From contig NZ_CP016540.2 of assembly GCF_001186155.3 (NCBI RefSeq), positions 1,404,001-1,468,000 of the forward strand: a stretch of DNA of 64,000 nucleotides. The letters run 5' to 3'. A model generated the notes under the pieces. It did not search any database. It saw only the letters and a program-made list of their open reading frames with translations, and was not told where the DNA came from. Position 1 is the first letter of the stretch. Every line of letters begins with the position of its first letter. Positions 28,393-40,610 of the stretch are shown here, piece by piece. The stretch is from Planococcus versutus. Lineage in GTDB: Bacteria > Bacillota > Bacilli > Bacillales_A > Planococcaceae. Made by a program: the position numbers and the translations under genes.

Positions 28393-30222
28393 ATGAATAA
28401 TGAGGAAAGACTATCCCGGCAAAGTAAAATCCGCAATTTCTCGATTATTGCACATATTGACCACGGTAAATCTACGCTGGCGGACCGAATTTTAGAAAAA
28501 ACAGAAGCACTGACTACCCGTGAAATGAAAGCACAATCTCTTGATTCTATGGATCTTGAACGAGAACGTGGGATTACGATTAAATTGAATGCTGTTCAGC
28601 TTAATTATAAAGCAAAAGATGGAGAAATTTATATTATGCATTTGATTGACACTCCAGGACATGTGGATTTTACTTATGAAGTATCACGCAGTCTAGCAGC
28701 TTGCGAAGGAGCAGTCCTTGTTGTCGATGCAGCACAAGGAATTGAAGCACAAACTTTAGCGAACGTTTATTTGGCGCTAGATAATGATTTGGAAATTCTA
28801 CCGGTTATCAACAAAATTGACTTACCTGCTGCTGATCCAGAGCGCGTACGTCAAGAAATTGAAGAAGTAATTGGCTTGGATGCTTCTGAAGCAGTATTGG
28901 CTTCAGCAAAAGCAGGAATTGGAATTGAAGAAATTCTCGAACAAATCGTGGAGAAAGTCCCTGCACCGACGGGAAATCCCGATGCGCCATTACAAGCTTT
29001 GATTTTTGATTCTCTTTATGATCCTTATCGCGGCGTTGTAGCGTATATTCGGATTGTTCAAGGAACCGTAAAACCTGGAGACCGCATTAAGATGATGGCT
29101 TCTGGAAAAGAATTTGAAGTAATAGAAGCAGGCGTATTCACTCCTCATGCGACTCTTCGCGAGGAACTGACGGTTGGCGATGTTGGGTTTTTGACTGCTG
29201 CTATTAAAAACGTTGGCGATTCGACAGTTGGTGATACCATTACGCTTGCCAATAATCCAGCAACAACAGCATTACCTGGCTATCGCCGATTAAATCCAAT
29301 GGTTTATTGTGGTCTGTATCCAATTGATACGTCAAAATATAATGACTTACGCGATGCACTAGAAAAATTGGAATTGAACGATGCCGCTCTGCAGTTTGAG
29401 CCTGAGTCTTCTCAAGCACTTGGTTTTGGTTATCGCTGTGGGTTCCTAGGTCTTTTGCATATGGAAATTATTCAAGAACGCATTGAGCGTGAGTTTAAGA
29501 TTGATTTGATTACTACTGCGCCAAGTGTAATTTACGATGTTCATATGACAGACGGAGAAGTTTTGAAAATTGATAATCCTGCGATGATGCCGAATGCACA
29601 AAAAATTCAACTAGTTGAAGAACCTTATGTCAAAGCAACGGTCATGGTGCCCAATGATTATGTGGGTGCTGTTATGGAAATTTGTCAGCGAAAGCGTGGT
29701 AACTTCTTAACGATGGATTATGTTGACGACATTCGTGTCAGTATTATTTATGAATTGCCTCTTGCTGAAATTGTTTATGATTTTTTTGATCAGTTGAAAT
29801 CGGGGACAAAAGGATACGCTTCTTTCGATTACGAATTGATCGGCTATAAAGAATCCAAGCTTGTTAAAATGGATATTCTTCTGAACTCCGAGCATGTGGA
29901 TGCACTAAGCTTTATTGTTCACAGTGACTTCGCTTACGAACGTGGCAAAATTATCGTCGATAAGTTGAGAAATCTAATTCCTCGTCAGCAATTCGAGGTG
30001 CCAATTCAAGCGGCTATCGGTCAAAAAATCGTAGCTCGTCAAACGATCAGTGCAATTCGTAAAAACGTTCTTGCTAAATGTTACGGTGGAGACATTTCCC
30101 GCAAACGGAAACTTTTAGACAAGCAAAAAGAAGGTAAAAAACGCATGAAGCAAGTTGGATCTGTGGAAGTGCCACAAGAAGCATTTATGGCGATCCTCAA
30201 AATGGACGACCAATCCAAATAA
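28393..30222 (+). CDS. lepA: Elongation factor 4 (LepA)
   Basis: 609 residues from ATG 28393, seven bases after AGGAGTGAAG. GTPase motifs: AHIDHGKST (G1), RGITIK (G2), DTPGHVDF (G3), NKIDLP (G4) and SAKAGIG (G5). EF-G-like domains follow, and the unique C-terminus with [15 protein letters not shown] is present. LepA acts on stalled ribosomes and in 30S biogenesis. A terminator lies before hemW. Confidence 0.97.
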   Translation: MNNEERLSRQSKIRNFSIIAHIDHGKSTLADRILEKTEALTTREMKAQSLDSMDLERERGITIKLNAVQLNYKAKDGEIYIMHLIDTPGHVDFTYEVSRSLAACEGAVLVVDAAQGIEAQTLANVYLALDNDLEILPVINKIDLPAADPERVRQEIEEVIGLDASEAVLASAKAGIGIEEILEQIVEKVPAPTGNPDAPLQALIFDSLYDPYRGVVAYIRIVQGTVKPGDRIKMMASGKEFEVIEAGVFTPHATLREELTVGDVGFLTAAIKNVGDSTVGDTITLANNPATTALPGYRRLNPMVYCGLYPIDTSKYNDLRDALEKLELNDAALQFEPESSQALGFGYRCGFLGLLHMEIIQERIEREFKIDLITTAPSVIYDVHMTDGEVLKIDNPAMMPNAQKIQLVEEPYVKATVMVPNDYVGAVMEICQRKRGNFLTMDYVDDIRVSIIYELPLAEIVYDFFDQLKSGTKGYASFDYELIGYKESKLVKMDILLNSEHVDALSFIVHSDFAYERGKIIVDKLRNLIPRQQFEVPIQAAIGQKIVARQTISAIRKNVLAKCYGGDISRKRKLLDKQKEGKKRMKQVGSVEVPQEAFMAILKMDDQSK

Positions 30223-30226
30223 AACG

Positions 30227-30259
30227 AAAAAAGGAGGCGAGAATTTTCAGCCTCCTTTT
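30227..30259 (+). terminator. Intrinsic terminator after lepA
   Basis: AAAAAGGAGGC at 30227-30237 pairs with GCCTCCTTTT at 30250-30259. Confidence 0.88.
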
Positions 30260-30282
30260 GTTATTAGAAAAGAGGAAATAAA

Positions 30283-31422
30283 ATGGTAAAAGGATTATAC
30301 ATCCATATTCCATTCTGCCACCAAATTTGTTTTTACTGCGATTTCAATAAAGTTTATTTTAAGGATCAGCCAGTAGATGCTTACATTGATTCCGTAGGAA
30401 AAGAACTGGCTTTATGGAAACAACAAGGTGCTCTTAACACACCACTCGAGACGATTTTCTTAGGCGGTGGAACACCAACTTCACTGACACCTGCACAATT
30501 AGAGAAATTATTGTCTTATATTCACCAATACGTGCCAATGGCTGCAAACTTAGAATGGACTTCAGAAGCCAATCCTGACGAATTAACGAAGGATAAAATA
30601 CAAGTACTATTCGACGGAGGCGTCAATCGATTGAGTATGGGTGTGCAGTCATTCGACGATGATTTGTTAAAACGCCTTGGCCGAACACATAGCAACTCAG
30701 ATGTTAAACGAGCAGTCGATTCTGCTCGTCAAGTGGGTTTCAAAAACTTAAGTTTTGATTTGATGTACGGATTACCAGGACAAACCATGGAGCAATGGGA
30801 TGATACACTCAAGCGAGCGTTTGCTTTTGACTTGCCACATTTTTCTGCGTATTCGTTAATCATTGAACCGAAAACAGTTTTCTATAACTTAATGACAAAA
30901 GGCAAGCTCAATACCATAACTGAAGATTTAGAAGCGGATATGTACGAAAAATTAATGAACGAAATGGATCAGCATGGATTAAAGCAATATGAAATTTCCA
31001 ACTTTGCGCGTCCCGGTCATGAGTCACATCATAATTTATTGTATTGGAACAATGTGGAATATATTGGCGTTGGAGCGGGAGCCCATGGTTACGTCGATGG
31101 CGTTCGGTATTCCAATGCAGGACCATTAAAAAAATACATGTCTCCATTAGACTCGAATGAGCGACCAATACTAGATACACATATAGTTCCAATTCATGAA
31201 AAGATGGAAGAAGAAATGTTTTTAGGTCTGCGTAAAACCAATGGAGTTTCTTTGTCTCATTTTCAAACAAAATTCCAAAAACCAATTCAAGACGTTTACG
31301 GAGAAATTTTAAAAAAAGAAGTGGCCAAAGGAAATTTAGAAATTGCTAGTGATTTTGTAAGGTTGACTCGCAAAGGTCGATTTGTTGGCAATGAGGTTTT
31401 TGAACAATTTTTATTAGCTTAA
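30283..31422 (+). CDS. hemW: Heme chaperone HemW (radical SAM)
   Basis: 379 residues. The radical SAM cluster motif is FCHQICFYCDF (CxxxCxxC) near residue 12. GGGTPTSLTPAQLE, GVQSFDDDLLKRLGR and FDLMYGLPGQT are typical. The C-terminal HemN-like domain is present. HemW, formerly called HemN-like coproporphyrinogen oxidase, is now regarded as a heme-transfer protein. It precedes the hrcA operon, as in B. subtilis. Confidence 0.94.
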   Translation: MVKGLYIHIPFCHQICFYCDFNKVYFKDQPVDAYIDSVGKELALWKQQGALNTPLETIFLGGGTPTSLTPAQLEKLLSYIHQYVPMAANLEWTSEANPDELTKDKIQVLFDGGVNRLSMGVQSFDDDLLKRLGRTHSNSDVKRAVDSARQVGFKNLSFDLMYGLPGQTMEQWDDTLKRAFAFDLPHFSAYSLIIEPKTVFYNLMTKGKLNTITEDLEADMYEKLMNEMDQHGLKQYEISNFARPGHESHHNLLYWNNVEYIGVGAGAHGYVDGVRYSNAGPLKKYMSPLDSNERPILDTHIVPIHEKMEEEMFLGLRKTNGVSLSHFQTKFQKPIQDVYGEILKKEVAKGNLEIASDFVRLTRKGRFVGNEVFEQFLLA

Positions 31423-31432
31423 AGCTCTTACG

Positions 31433-31461
31433 TTGACATTATCGATTTTATTTGTTAATTT
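31433..31461 (+). promoter_or_regulatory. Promoter of the hrcA-dnaK operon
   Basis: TTGACA at 31433-31438 and a weak -10 (TTAATT at 31456-31461) with 17-base spacing. The CIRCE operator lies just downstream, which suits HrcA repression. Confidence 0.7.
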
Positions 31462-31471
31462 TAATGTAGTA

Positions 31472-31498
31472 TTAGCACTCGGGTACGTAGAGTGCTAA
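31472..31498. promoter_or_regulatory. CIRCE operator (HrcA binding site)
   Basis: TTAGCACTC at 31472-31480, nine bases, then GAGTGCTAA at 31490-31498: a perfect match to the 9-9-9 CIRCE consensus. The transcript leader contains it immediately before the hrcA ribosome site. Confidence 0.98.
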
Positions 31499-31512
31499 CA
31501 GAGGTGATGATC

Positions 31513-32547
31513 ATGTTAACAAAACGGCAACTGCTCATCTTAAAGGTGACAGTAGATGATTACATTCAATCAGCTCAGCCGGTAGGATCGAACCAACTCT
31601 CTAAAAAGCCTGAAATTCCTTTTAGCCCCGCAACGATTCGTAATGAAATGGCGGAGTTAGAAAGAATCGGCTTTTTGGAAAAAACGCATACGTCTTCTGG
31701 ACGCATTCCTTCTCAAAAAGGATATCGTTATTATGTCGACTATTTGTTGACACCGCGACCGTTGCCGAAAGAAGACATTGTGCAATTGCGCTCGATTTTT
31801 GAAGAAAGATTGACAGAAACAGAAGAGGTCATTAAACGATCTGCGATGATGCTGTCAGAACTAACCAATTATACGTCCATTTTACTTGGGCCAGATGTGC
31901 GCAGACATATTGTTAAAAAGCTGTCGATTGTTCCTTTAACGTCTGATACTGCAGTCGCGATTATTGTCACGGATACCGGTCATGTAGAAAATCGAATCTT
32001 TCCAATTCCACTTGGGCTCGACCCATCGGATATTGAAAAAATGACGAATATCTTAAATGAACGTTTAGTCGGTGTATCGCTTAACAATTTACATCTTCGG
32101 TTAGAACAAGAAACATTAACGGTACTAAAACAACATCTTGAGCGTTATGGTGAGTTGTTTCACACGTTCAGGCAAGCTGTCTTGTTGCCACATGAAGACG
32201 AAAATGTTTATTATGCAGGCAAGTTGAACATTTTGAAACAACCTGATTTTCATGATCTTCAAAAAATCAGGAACTTGATGGATGTTATGGAAGAAGCAAA
32301 GCACATTCCAATGATACTGCCAGTAGGTAGTCAAGGTCTTCACATTCGCATTGGGTCAGAAAACATGCTGACAGCAATGGAAGACTGTAGTGTTATAACG
32401 GTTTCGTATGATGCAGGTGAAGAACAAACCGGTTCAATCGCCATAATCGGTCCGAAACGCATGGACTACAAGCGGATTGTTTCGATACTAGATTTATTAA
32501 GTGGAGATTTATCGAAAGAGTTGAACCGGATGTTTAAAGGAACGTGA
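31513..32547 (+). CDS. hrcA: Heat-inducible transcription repressor HrcA
   Basis: 344 residues from ATG 31513 (MLTKRQLLILKV) with AGAGGTGATG upstream. The N-terminal winged helix includes PATIRNEMAELERIGFLEKTHTSSGRIPS-type sequence (FSPATIRNEMAEL, then TSSGRIPSQKGYRYYVD). The central GAF-like and dimer domains follow. It represses its own operon through the CIRCE site, with GroEL as co-factor in Bacillus. Confidence 0.97.
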   Translation: MLTKRQLLILKVTVDDYIQSAQPVGSNQLSKKPEIPFSPATIRNEMAELERIGFLEKTHTSSGRIPSQKGYRYYVDYLLTPRPLPKEDIVQLRSIFEERLTETEEVIKRSAMMLSELTNYTSILLGPDVRRHIVKKLSIVPLTSDTAVAIIVTDTGHVENRIFPIPLGLDPSDIEKMTNILNERLVGVSLNNLHLRLEQETLTVLKQHLERYGELFHTFRQAVLLPHEDENVYYAGKLNILKQPDFHDLQKIRNLMDVMEEAKHIPMILPVGSQGLHIRIGSENMLTAMEDCSVITVSYDAGEEQTGSIAIIGPKRMDYKRIVSILDLLSGDLSKELNRMFKGT

Positions 32548-32564
32548 ACAAAGGAGGAACAAAA

Positions 32565-33164
32565 TTGCCGAAAAAAAAGGAAACACTAAAAACAAAAGAA
32601 CAGGCAATGCCTGAAGAAGTTGATGTTAAAGCAACTGAAACAGAAGAACAATCAGAGGCAGTAGCTACAGAAACACTTGATACAGAAGTTTCTACTGAAG
32701 AAGAGACTGAGCCAGTTGACGAATTACAAGAGCTTCGTGATCAACTTGAAGCTGAGCAAAATAAATATTTGCGCCTGTTAGCTGATTATGATAATTTCAA
32801 AAGGCGTACTCAAAAAGACAAAGAACTTGCCAATAAATTTAGAGCTCAGTCGTTACTAACAGATATTCTGCCAGTATTAGACAATTTCGAAAGAGCGCTC
32901 TCTGTTCCAACCAAAAGTGAAGAATCGGCATCCTTGTTAAAAGGAGTCGAAATGGTACAAAAATCACTCGTTGAAGCAGTTAAAAGCGAAGGCTTAGAAA
33001 AAATTGAAGCTTTAGGGCAACCATTTGACCCGAATTTCCATCAAGCGGTTATGCAAGAAAAAGACGACAACGCTGAAGCGGGAACAGTATTACAAGAATT
33101 ACAAACAGGTTATCTTTTAAAAGACCGTGTTCTACGTCCAGCAATGGTAAAAGTAAACGAATAA
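32565..33164 (+). CDS. grpE: Nucleotide exchange factor GrpE
   Basis: 199 residues from TTG 32565, seven bases after AAGGAGG; an in-frame ATG further upstream at 32544 overlaps hrcA. A long acidic N-terminus (residues 1-50), a coiled helix (LRDQLEAEQNKYLRLLADYDNF, in parts), then the beta domain with FDPNFHQAVMQ and LLKDRVLRPAMVKV. It releases ADP from DnaK. Confidence 0.95.
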   Translation: MPKKKETLKTKEQAMPEEVDVKATETEEQSEAVATETLDTEVSTEEETEPVDELQELRDQLEAEQNKYLRLLADYDNFKRRTQKDKELANKFRAQSLLTDILPVLDNFERALSVPTKSEESASLLKGVEMVQKSLVEAVKSEGLEKIEALGQPFDPNFHQAVMQEKDDNAEAGTVLQELQTGYLLKDRVLRPAMVKVNE

Positions 33165-33170
33165 AATTAA

Positions 33171-35006
<1,836 letters not shown>

Positions 35007-35016
35007 GTCAGTGAAA

Positions 35017-35049
35017 AGTCAAAGCAAAGCAACATGCTTTGGCTTTTTC
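35017..35049 (+). terminator. Terminator between dnaK and dnaJ
   Basis: AAGTCAAAGCA at 35017-35027 pairs (11 bp, one wobble) with TGCTTTGGCTT at 35036-35046, then T residues. It may lower dnaJ expression relative to dnaK. Confidence 0.8.
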
Positions 35050-35113
35050 ATTGCTTTGCAACAGAGATTTAAACCGTGTACAATTACTAATGATTGCTAA
35101 GGGAGAGTGACTT

Positions 35114-36226
35114 ATGAACAAGCGAGATTATTATGAAGTACTGGGCGTAACCAAGTCTGCTTCCAAAGAAGAGATCAAAAAAGCCTATCGAACTTTATCA
35201 AAGAAATTTCATCCGGATATCAATAAAGATGATAATGCTTCTGAAAAATTTCAAGAAGTAAAAGATGCCTATGAAGTATTGAGTGACGACCAAAAACGTG
35301 CACAATACGATCAATTTGGACATCAAGATCCGAACCAAGGATTTGGTGGCGGCGGAGCAGATGGATTTGGTTTCGACGACATCTTCAGCACGTTCTTTGG
35401 TGGTGGCGGAAGACGTCGCGACCCGAATGCACCACGAAAAGGTGACGATTTGCAGTATTCCATGACGATTGACTTTATGGATGCTGTATTCGGGAAAGAA
35501 ACCGAAATTGAAATTCCAAAAGACGAAACGTGTGAAACGTGTGATGGATCAGGTGCTAAGCCTGGAACAAAGAAAAAAACATGTCCATATTGTGAAGGTT
35601 CTGGTCAACTTAATGTCACACAAGACACACCTTTTGGCCGTATGGTCAATCGCCGTGCATGTCATCATTGTGAAGGGTCAGGACAAATTATCGAAGAAAA
35701 GTGCCCTACTTGTCGCGGACAAGGAAAAGTCCGTAAAGTAAACAAAATCAAAGTGACAATTCCAGCTGGCGTCGATGACGGTCAGCAATTGCGTGTTACC
35801 GGTCAAGGTGGACCCGGAATCAACGGAGGGCCTGCAGGAGATTTATATGTTGTTTTCCGTGTGAAATCACATAAAGATTTTCAACGTGAAGGCGATGATA
35901 TTTACTTAGACATGTCAATTACTTATCCGCAAGCAGCCTTAGGTGATGAAATTGAAGTGCCAACAACTTCTGGTAAAGTGAAATTGAAAATTCCCGCCGG
36001 TACTCAAAGTGGAGCTCGTTTCCGTTTGAAAGGAAAAGGAGTCAAAAATGTTCATGGCTACGGAACAGGTGATCAGCATGTAATCATTCGAGTGAAAACA
36101 CAAACAAAACTTAGTGAGAAACAAAAACAATTATTACGTGAATTTGCTGAAATTAGTGGCGATATTCCAGAAGAGCACAGCAGTTCACTTTTTGAAAAAA
36201 TCAAACGTACAATTAAAGGGGACTAA
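35114..36226 (+). CDS. dnaJ: Chaperone DnaJ (Hsp40)
   Basis: 370 residues. The J domain has KFHPDIN; a Gly/Phe region follows at about 70-105 ([14 protein letters not shown]); four zinc repeats [24 protein letters not shown] and CPTCRGQG; then the C-terminal peptide-binding domain. It stimulates DnaK ATPase. The start ATG follows GGGAGAG. Confidence 0.97.
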   Translation: MNKRDYYEVLGVTKSASKEEIKKAYRTLSKKFHPDINKDDNASEKFQEVKDAYEVLSDDQKRAQYDQFGHQDPNQGFGGGGADGFGFDDIFSTFFGGGGRRRDPNAPRKGDDLQYSMTIDFMDAVFGKETEIEIPKDETCETCDGSGAKPGTKKKTCPYCEGSGQLNVTQDTPFGRMVNRRACHHCEGSGQIIEEKCPTCRGQGKVRKVNKIKVTIPAGVDDGQQLRVTGQGGPGINGGPAGDLYVVFRVKSHKDFQREGDDIYLDMSITYPQAALGDEIEVPTTSGKVKLKIPAGTQSGARFRLKGKGVKNVHGYGTGDQHVIIRVKTQTKLSEKQKQLLREFAEISGDIPEEHSSSLFEKIKRTIKGD

Positions 36227-36290
36227 ACCAACTGAAAATGACAGAGGCTTCCTTCTTCATGGGTGGCTAAAGTAATTCGATTTTACACAA

Positions 36291-36320
36291 GTAAGACTCT
36301 TGCAAAAGCAAGAGTCTTAC
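36291..36320 (+). other. Perfect 13-bp hairpin upstream of prmA, without a U-tract
   Basis: GTAAGACTCTTGC, AAAA, GCAAGAGTCTTAC. The arms are perfectly complementary, but neither strand continues into T residues, so it is not a standard terminator. It lies 34 bases before the prmA start. Confidence 0.7.
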
Positions 36321-36353
36321 TGACTGTAGAAGTGAAAAAGGAGCTGGGCAAAA

Positions 36354-37295
36354 TTGAAATGGTCAGAACTGTCGATTCATACAACAAATGAAGCAATTGA
36401 AGCAGTTTCCAACATTATGCATGAAGCGGGAGCAAGTGGTGTGGTCATTGAAGATTCAGAGGACTTGATAAAAGAACGGGAAGATCGTTTTGGTGAAATT
36501 TATTCATTAGATCCAAGTGACTTTCCTGCGGATGGTGTCATTTTAAAAGCTTACCTTCCTGTAAATAGCTTTTTAGGAGAAACGATTGAAGCAATTAAAG
36601 TATCAATCAATAATTTAGTCGCGTTTGACATTGATTTAGGAAAAAATAAAGTGTCAATCAATGAAGTGGATGAAGAAGATTGGGCCACTTCGTGGAAAAA
36701 ATACTATCATCCTGTGAAAATCTCACAGCGTTTTACCATTGTTCCAACGTGGGAAACGTATCATCCGGTTTCGAGTGACGAGTTAATCATTGAATTAGAC
36801 CCTGGAATGGCGTTTGGTACGGGAACTCATCCGACGACAGTAATGAGTCTTCAGGCTTTAGAGAAAATGGTCAAACCGCAAGACCGTGTTATTGATATTG
36901 GTACTGGATCAGGTGTATTAGCAATTGGAGCAGCTTTGTTGTCTGCGAAAAAAGTGTATGCCTTAGATTTAGATGAAGTGGCTGTCGAATCTGCCAAAAG
37001 TAATATCGAATTAAACAAGGTTCAAGATATTGTCACTGTGGAAGAAGGCAATTTAACTGATAAAGTGAGCGAAGCTGGAGATGTAGTGGTTGCAAATATC
37101 CTCGCAGAAGTCATTGTATCATTTACAGACGATGCCTTTAAAATCGTCAAACCAGGTGGCTGGTACATTACGTCAGGTATTATTGAGTCGAAGAAAAACG
37201 ATGTTAAAGCAGCTTTAGAAGCATCTGGCTTTATCATTGAAGACGTTATGATGATGGAAGACTGGGTCACCATCATTTCAAAAAAACCTGAATAA
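36354..37295 (+). CDS. prmA: Ribosomal protein L11 methyltransferase
   Basis: 313 residues from TTG 36354 (MKWSELSIHTTNEA), with AAAGGAG 10 bases upstream. GMAFGTGTHPTT, VIDIGTGSGVLAIG and VVANILAEVI are the PrmA/SAM motifs. It methylates L11. Its order after dnaJ and before rsmE is the Bacillales standard. The hairpin at 36291-36320 may shape its mRNA 5' end. Confidence 0.96.
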   Translation: MKWSELSIHTTNEAIEAVSNIMHEAGASGVVIEDSEDLIKEREDRFGEIYSLDPSDFPADGVILKAYLPVNSFLGETIEAIKVSINNLVAFDIDLGKNKVSINEVDEEDWATSWKKYYHPVKISQRFTIVPTWETYHPVSSDELIIELDPGMAFGTGTHPTTVMSLQALEKMVKPQDRVIDIGTGSGVLAIGAALLSAKKVYALDLDEVAVESAKSNIELNKVQDIVTVEEGNLTDKVSEAGDVVVANILAEVIVSFTDDAFKIVKPGGWYITSGIIESKKNDVKAALEASGFIIEDVMMMEDWVTIISKKPE

Positions 37296-37307
37296 CGAGG
37301 TGTCACA

Positions 37308-38045
37308 ATGCAACGATATTTTATAGCAGGTAAAATGCCTGAGGACCGAAGAGTGACAATAACTGGCGATGATGCAAAGCACATCGCTAAAGTGATGCGT
37401 CAAACTGTGGGTGACGAGTTAATTGCAGTTATAGACAATAAAGCTTACAAAGCGGAGATTTTAATGGCGGACGTTGATATTAAAATCAAAGTGGGCGACA
37501 AAGTAGAAGCTACAGTTGAACTACCGAAAAAAATCACGATCGCATGTGGGTTGCCAAAAGGTGATAAATTGGATTTAATTACGCAAAAATCAACAGAACT
37601 AGGCATGCACGCATTGCTGCCTTTTTCCGCTGAGCGTTCAATTGTAAAATGGGACCATGCTAAAGGTGAGAAAAAGATGGCGCGGCTTCAAAAAATAGCG
37701 AAAGAGGCTGCTGAGCAATCCCATCGTACACATGTTCCAGAAATTCTCCCATTACATAACTTTAAACAATTGCTAATAAGTGCTAAATGCTATGATGTGG
37801 TTATTGTAGCTTATGAAGAAGAAGCACGACAAGAAGACAGAAAGCGGTTTGCTGAAATTTTAAAATCACTGTATGATAAAGATTCGGTGCTTATTGTTTT
37901 TGGCCCGGAAGGTGGAATTTCTGAATCTGAAGTAACAGATCTAAAAAAATCTGGAGCTCTTTTCACATCGCTTGGTCCAAGGATTTTACGAACAGAAACG
38001 GCACCTTTGTATGCACTGGCTGCCATTTCGTATGAGTTCGAATAA
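37308..38045 (+). CDS. rsmE: 16S rRNA m3U1498 methyltransferase
   Basis: 245 residues. SPOUT-fold motifs: KHIAKVMR in the N-terminal PUA-like part, CGLPKGDKLDLITQKSTELG, then VFGPEGGISESEV and LGPRILRTETAPLYALA forming the SAM knot. It starts 12 bases after prmA behind ACGAGGTG. In B. subtilis mtaB (yqeV) follows; here deoC does. Confidence 0.95.
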   Translation: MQRYFIAGKMPEDRRVTITGDDAKHIAKVMRQTVGDELIAVIDNKAYKAEILMADVDIKIKVGDKVEATVELPKKITIACGLPKGDKLDLITQKSTELGMHALLPFSAERSIVKWDHAKGEKKMARLQKIAKEAAEQSHRTHVPEILPLHNFKQLLISAKCYDVVIVAYEEEARQEDRKRFAEILKSLYDKDSVLIVFGPEGGISESEVTDLKKSGALFTSLGPRILRTETAPLYALAAISYEFE

Positions 38046-38118
38046 GTGAAAATGTTATTTTGAGATAAGGAATTGCATCTGCAAAAAACAACTTTTAAAT
38101 GAAATGGAGATTTTAATT

Positions 38119-38787
38119 ATGACGAACATAGCAACAACTATTGACCACACGCTATTAAAACCTGAATCAACAGAAAGTCAAGTTGTTCAACTTTGTAAAG
38201 AAGCAGCCGAATACAAATTTGCTTCTGTTTGCATAAATCCTACTTGGGTTGAAACGGCTGTAGCACAATTAGCAAACAGCGAAGTAAAAGTTTGCACAGT
38301 AATTGGATTCCCATTAGGCGCATCAACTTTAGAAACAAAAGCATTTGAAACGACAGATGCAATTTCAAAAGGTGCTAGTGAAATTGATATGGTAATCAAC
38401 ATTAGCGCATTAAAAAGTGGTAACACAGCGCTTGTTAAGAAAGACATTGAAGCAGTTGTCAATGCGGCAAAAGGCAAAGCAATCGTCAAAGTAATTTTAG
38501 AAACGTGCTTGCTGACAAACGAAGAAAAAGAAACGGCTTCACGTTTATCAAAAGAAGCTGGAGCTGATTTTGTTAAAACTTCTACTGGATTTTCAACTGG
38601 CGGAGCTACTATTGAAGATGTAAAACTAATGCGCAAAACTGTTGGTGACGAGTTAGGTGTCAAAGCTTCAGGGGGCATTCGTAGTTTAGAAGACGTAGAA
38701 GCAATGATCGAAGCAGGAGCTACTCGTATTGGTGCAAGCTCTGGCGTCAAAATTATGCAAGGTCTATCTTCGGATTCTGATTATTAA
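38119..38787 (+). CDS. deoC: Deoxyribose-phosphate aldolase
   Basis: 222 residues from ATG 38119, nine bases after TGGAG; an upstream in-frame ATG at 38104 overlaps this site. [13 protein letters not shown], the Schiff-base lysine in [10 protein letters not shown] and a second lysine in [10 protein letters not shown] are class I DERA hallmarks. It splits deoxyribose 5-phosphate in nucleoside breakdown, matching cdd and udk functionally. The place, between rsmE and rpsU, is unlike B. subtilis, where mtaB occupies it. Confidence 0.95.
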   Translation: MTNIATTIDHTLLKPESTESQVVQLCKEAAEYKFASVCINPTWVETAVAQLANSEVKVCTVIGFPLGASTLETKAFETTDAISKGASEIDMVINISALKSGNTALVKKDIEAVVNAAKGKAIVKVILETCLLTNEEKETASRLSKEAGADFVKTSTGFSTGGATIEDVKLMRKTVGDELGVKASGGIRSLEDVEAMIEAGATRIGASSGVKIMQGLSSDSDY

Positions 38788-38790
38788 CTA

Positions 38791-38819
38791 TTGACCTTTC
38801 AATGATAATACGATATAAT
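38791..38819 (+). promoter_or_regulatory. Promoter of rpsU
   Basis: TTGACC at 38791-38796, 17 bases, TATAAT at 38814-38819: a strong sigma-A promoter directly after the deoC stop. Confidence 0.9.
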
Positions 38820-38882
38820 TTTTGAGTATATAACACTTGTTGTTCTTCGCTTCAACGTGTGTTCGGAGGGAGGGAAAAAGAG

Positions 38883-39056
38883 ATGTCAAAAACTACAGTT
38901 CGTAAAAACGAATCGATTGAAGATGCTCTTCGCCGCTTCAAACGCACTGTTTCTAAATCTGGAACAATGCAAGAGGTAAGAAAGCGCGAGTACTATGATA
39001 AGCCGAGCGTGAAACGTAAACTAAAATCAGAAGCTGCGCGTAAACGTAAATTTTAA
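38883..39056 (+). CDS. rpsU: 30S ribosomal protein S21
   Basis: 57 residues from ATG 38883 ([21 protein letters not shown], in part [11 protein letters not shown]). Basic C-terminus [24 protein letters not shown] precedes the start at a slightly long distance. Own promoter and terminator make it a single-gene unit. Confidence 0.97.
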   Translation: MSKTTVRKNESIEDALRRFKRTVSKSGTMQEVRKREYYDKPSVKRKLKSEAARKRKF

Positions 39057-39106
39057 TTGACTTTAAGCAGTATAATGACTTTTAAAAAATATGAACGACC
39101 AGCCTG

Positions 39107-39140
39107 AACCACTAACATGATCTTTGTGTTAGTGGTTTTT
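39107..39140 (+). terminator. Intrinsic terminator after rpsU
   Basis: AACCACTAACA at 39107-39117 pairs with TGTTAGTGGTT at 39127-39137, then TTT. The rest of the 39057-39280 gap shows no gene; yqeY, which follows rpsU in B. subtilis, is absent. Confidence 0.88.
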
Positions 39141-39280
39141 GATTTGCTATCTTTGTAAGCGCATTCTGTCGTTATTACAGCACACTTGCTTTATACTAGA
39201 AAGACATACATTGAAACTTATTTCCATTTCATCCGTATATAGATAACTAGTGAATTTACTATGTGAAAGGAGAGATCCTG

Positions 39281-40606
39281 TTGAGCAAAGTCAAAGTCTG
39301 TTTAGGTTTTGTACTGTTGCTGTTATCCTTTTTGCTCATGCTTCCGGCAATCCAAGCAGATACTTCGACAGTGTATGTGATTCCTATCGAAGATGAAGTT
39401 GAAAGAGGATTGCAATCTTTTATTGAACGAGGAATTCAAGAAGCAGAAGACGCATCCGCCGAAGCCATTATATTTGAAATCGATACACCAGGTGGATTTG
39501 TCAACGCAGCAGATGGTATTGCACGTCTATTGGATAAAACATCAGTGACAACGATAGCCTTTATCAATCAAGATGCTTTGTCTGCTGGTGCATTTCTCGC
39601 ATTGCACAACAGCGAAATTTATATGCATCCAAATGGACGCATTGGAGCAGCACAAGTAATAAACCAATCCGGAAACGCAGCAGCTGACAAAGCCAATAGC
39701 GCATGGCTATCTTCTATGAAAAGTGCTGCTCAAACAGCCAAACGTAATCCTCAATATGCTTTAGCGATGGCGGATACTTCAATAGATCTGCCAGAAGTAG
39801 GAGCTGCCAAAGGGAAATTATTAACTTTAAATGCTGAAGAAGCTAAAAAGGTCGGTTACTCTGAAGGAACAGTTTCTTCTTTGGATGAGCTTCTTGTGTT
39901 AAAGGGCTATGAAGACGCGACCATTGTGACTGTCGACGAGACATTTTCAGAAAGTTTGGCTCGATTTTTAACCAATCCGATAGTTGTGCCAATTCTTCTG
40001 TCAATCGCAGCTTTGGGGTTGCTGCTTGAGTTGTTTACACCAGGAGTTGGTGTTCCGGGATTTATCGGACTTTCATTTTTGCTGCTGTTTTTTTACGGTC
40101 ATTTAGTGGCGGGTCTAGCGGGATACGAATCTATTATTTTGCTAGTCATCGGATTCGCATTGTTGATGGCGGAATTTGTTATACCGGGTGGTGTAGTAGG
40201 GCTCTTGGGCGTTGCAGCGATTCTCGGTAGTGTTTTATTGGCGGGAGGAGACTTGAAAACCACCGCCATAGCAGTGCTTATTGCAATGATAGTAGCAACA
40301 GTAGGGATGGTGATTGTAGTGAAATTCTTTGGCAAGCGACTTGATTTATTTAAACGAATTATTTTGACAGATTCCACTGATACAAAAAGTGGGTATGTTT
40401 CAACTACCAATCGTCCGGAACTTGTCGGCAAAATTGCTCAGACAGTCACGGCGCTTCGCCCATCGGGTACCATTAAGTTAGAAGATGAGCGAATCGACGC
40501 TGTTTCTGAAGGAAGGTTTATCGACAATGGGAAAGATGTTAAGATAATCAAGGTAGAAGGTTCGCGTATTGTAGTTCGCGAGCTTGAAAAACAAGAGGAG
40601 GAATAG
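39281..40606 (+). CDS. yqeZ: NfeD-like membrane serine protease (YqeZ)
   Basis: 441 residues from TTG 39281 behind AAGGAGAG. A signal peptide ([21 protein letters not shown]) is followed by a ClpP-like domain with the putative nucleophile in [14 protein letters not shown] and the conserved [10 protein letters not shown]. Four or five membrane segments (about 235-345) come next, then a soluble OB-type NfeD domain ([21 protein letters not shown] region). It pairs with the flotillin-like gene downstream and probably acts in membrane domains. Confidence 0.93.
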   Translation: MSKVKVCLGFVLLLLSFLLMLPAIQADTSTVYVIPIEDEVERGLQSFIERGIQEAEDASAEAIIFEIDTPGGFVNAADGIARLLDKTSVTTIAFINQDALSAGAFLALHNSEIYMHPNGRIGAAQVINQSGNAAADKANSAWLSSMKSAAQTAKRNPQYALAMADTSIDLPEVGAAKGKLLTLNAEEAKKVGYSEGTVSSLDELLVLKGYEDATIVTVDETFSESLARFLTNPIVVPILLSIAALGLLLELFTPGVGVPGFIGLSFLLLFFYGHLVAGLAGYESIILLVIGFALLMAEFVIPGGVVGLLGVAAILGSVLLAGGDLKTTAIAVLIAMIVATVGMVIVVKFFGKRLDLFKRIILTDSTDTKSGYVSTTNRPELVGKIAQTVTALRPSGTIKLEDERIDAVSEGRFIDNGKDVKIIKVEGSRIVVRELEKQEEE

Positions 40607-40610
40607 AAGA

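Noticed and set aside
38187-38750. 187-codon minus-strand frame opposite deoC
   Set aside because: The Ser/Thr/Ala-rich product is the usual complement of a sense gene, and deoC has intact catalytic lysines.
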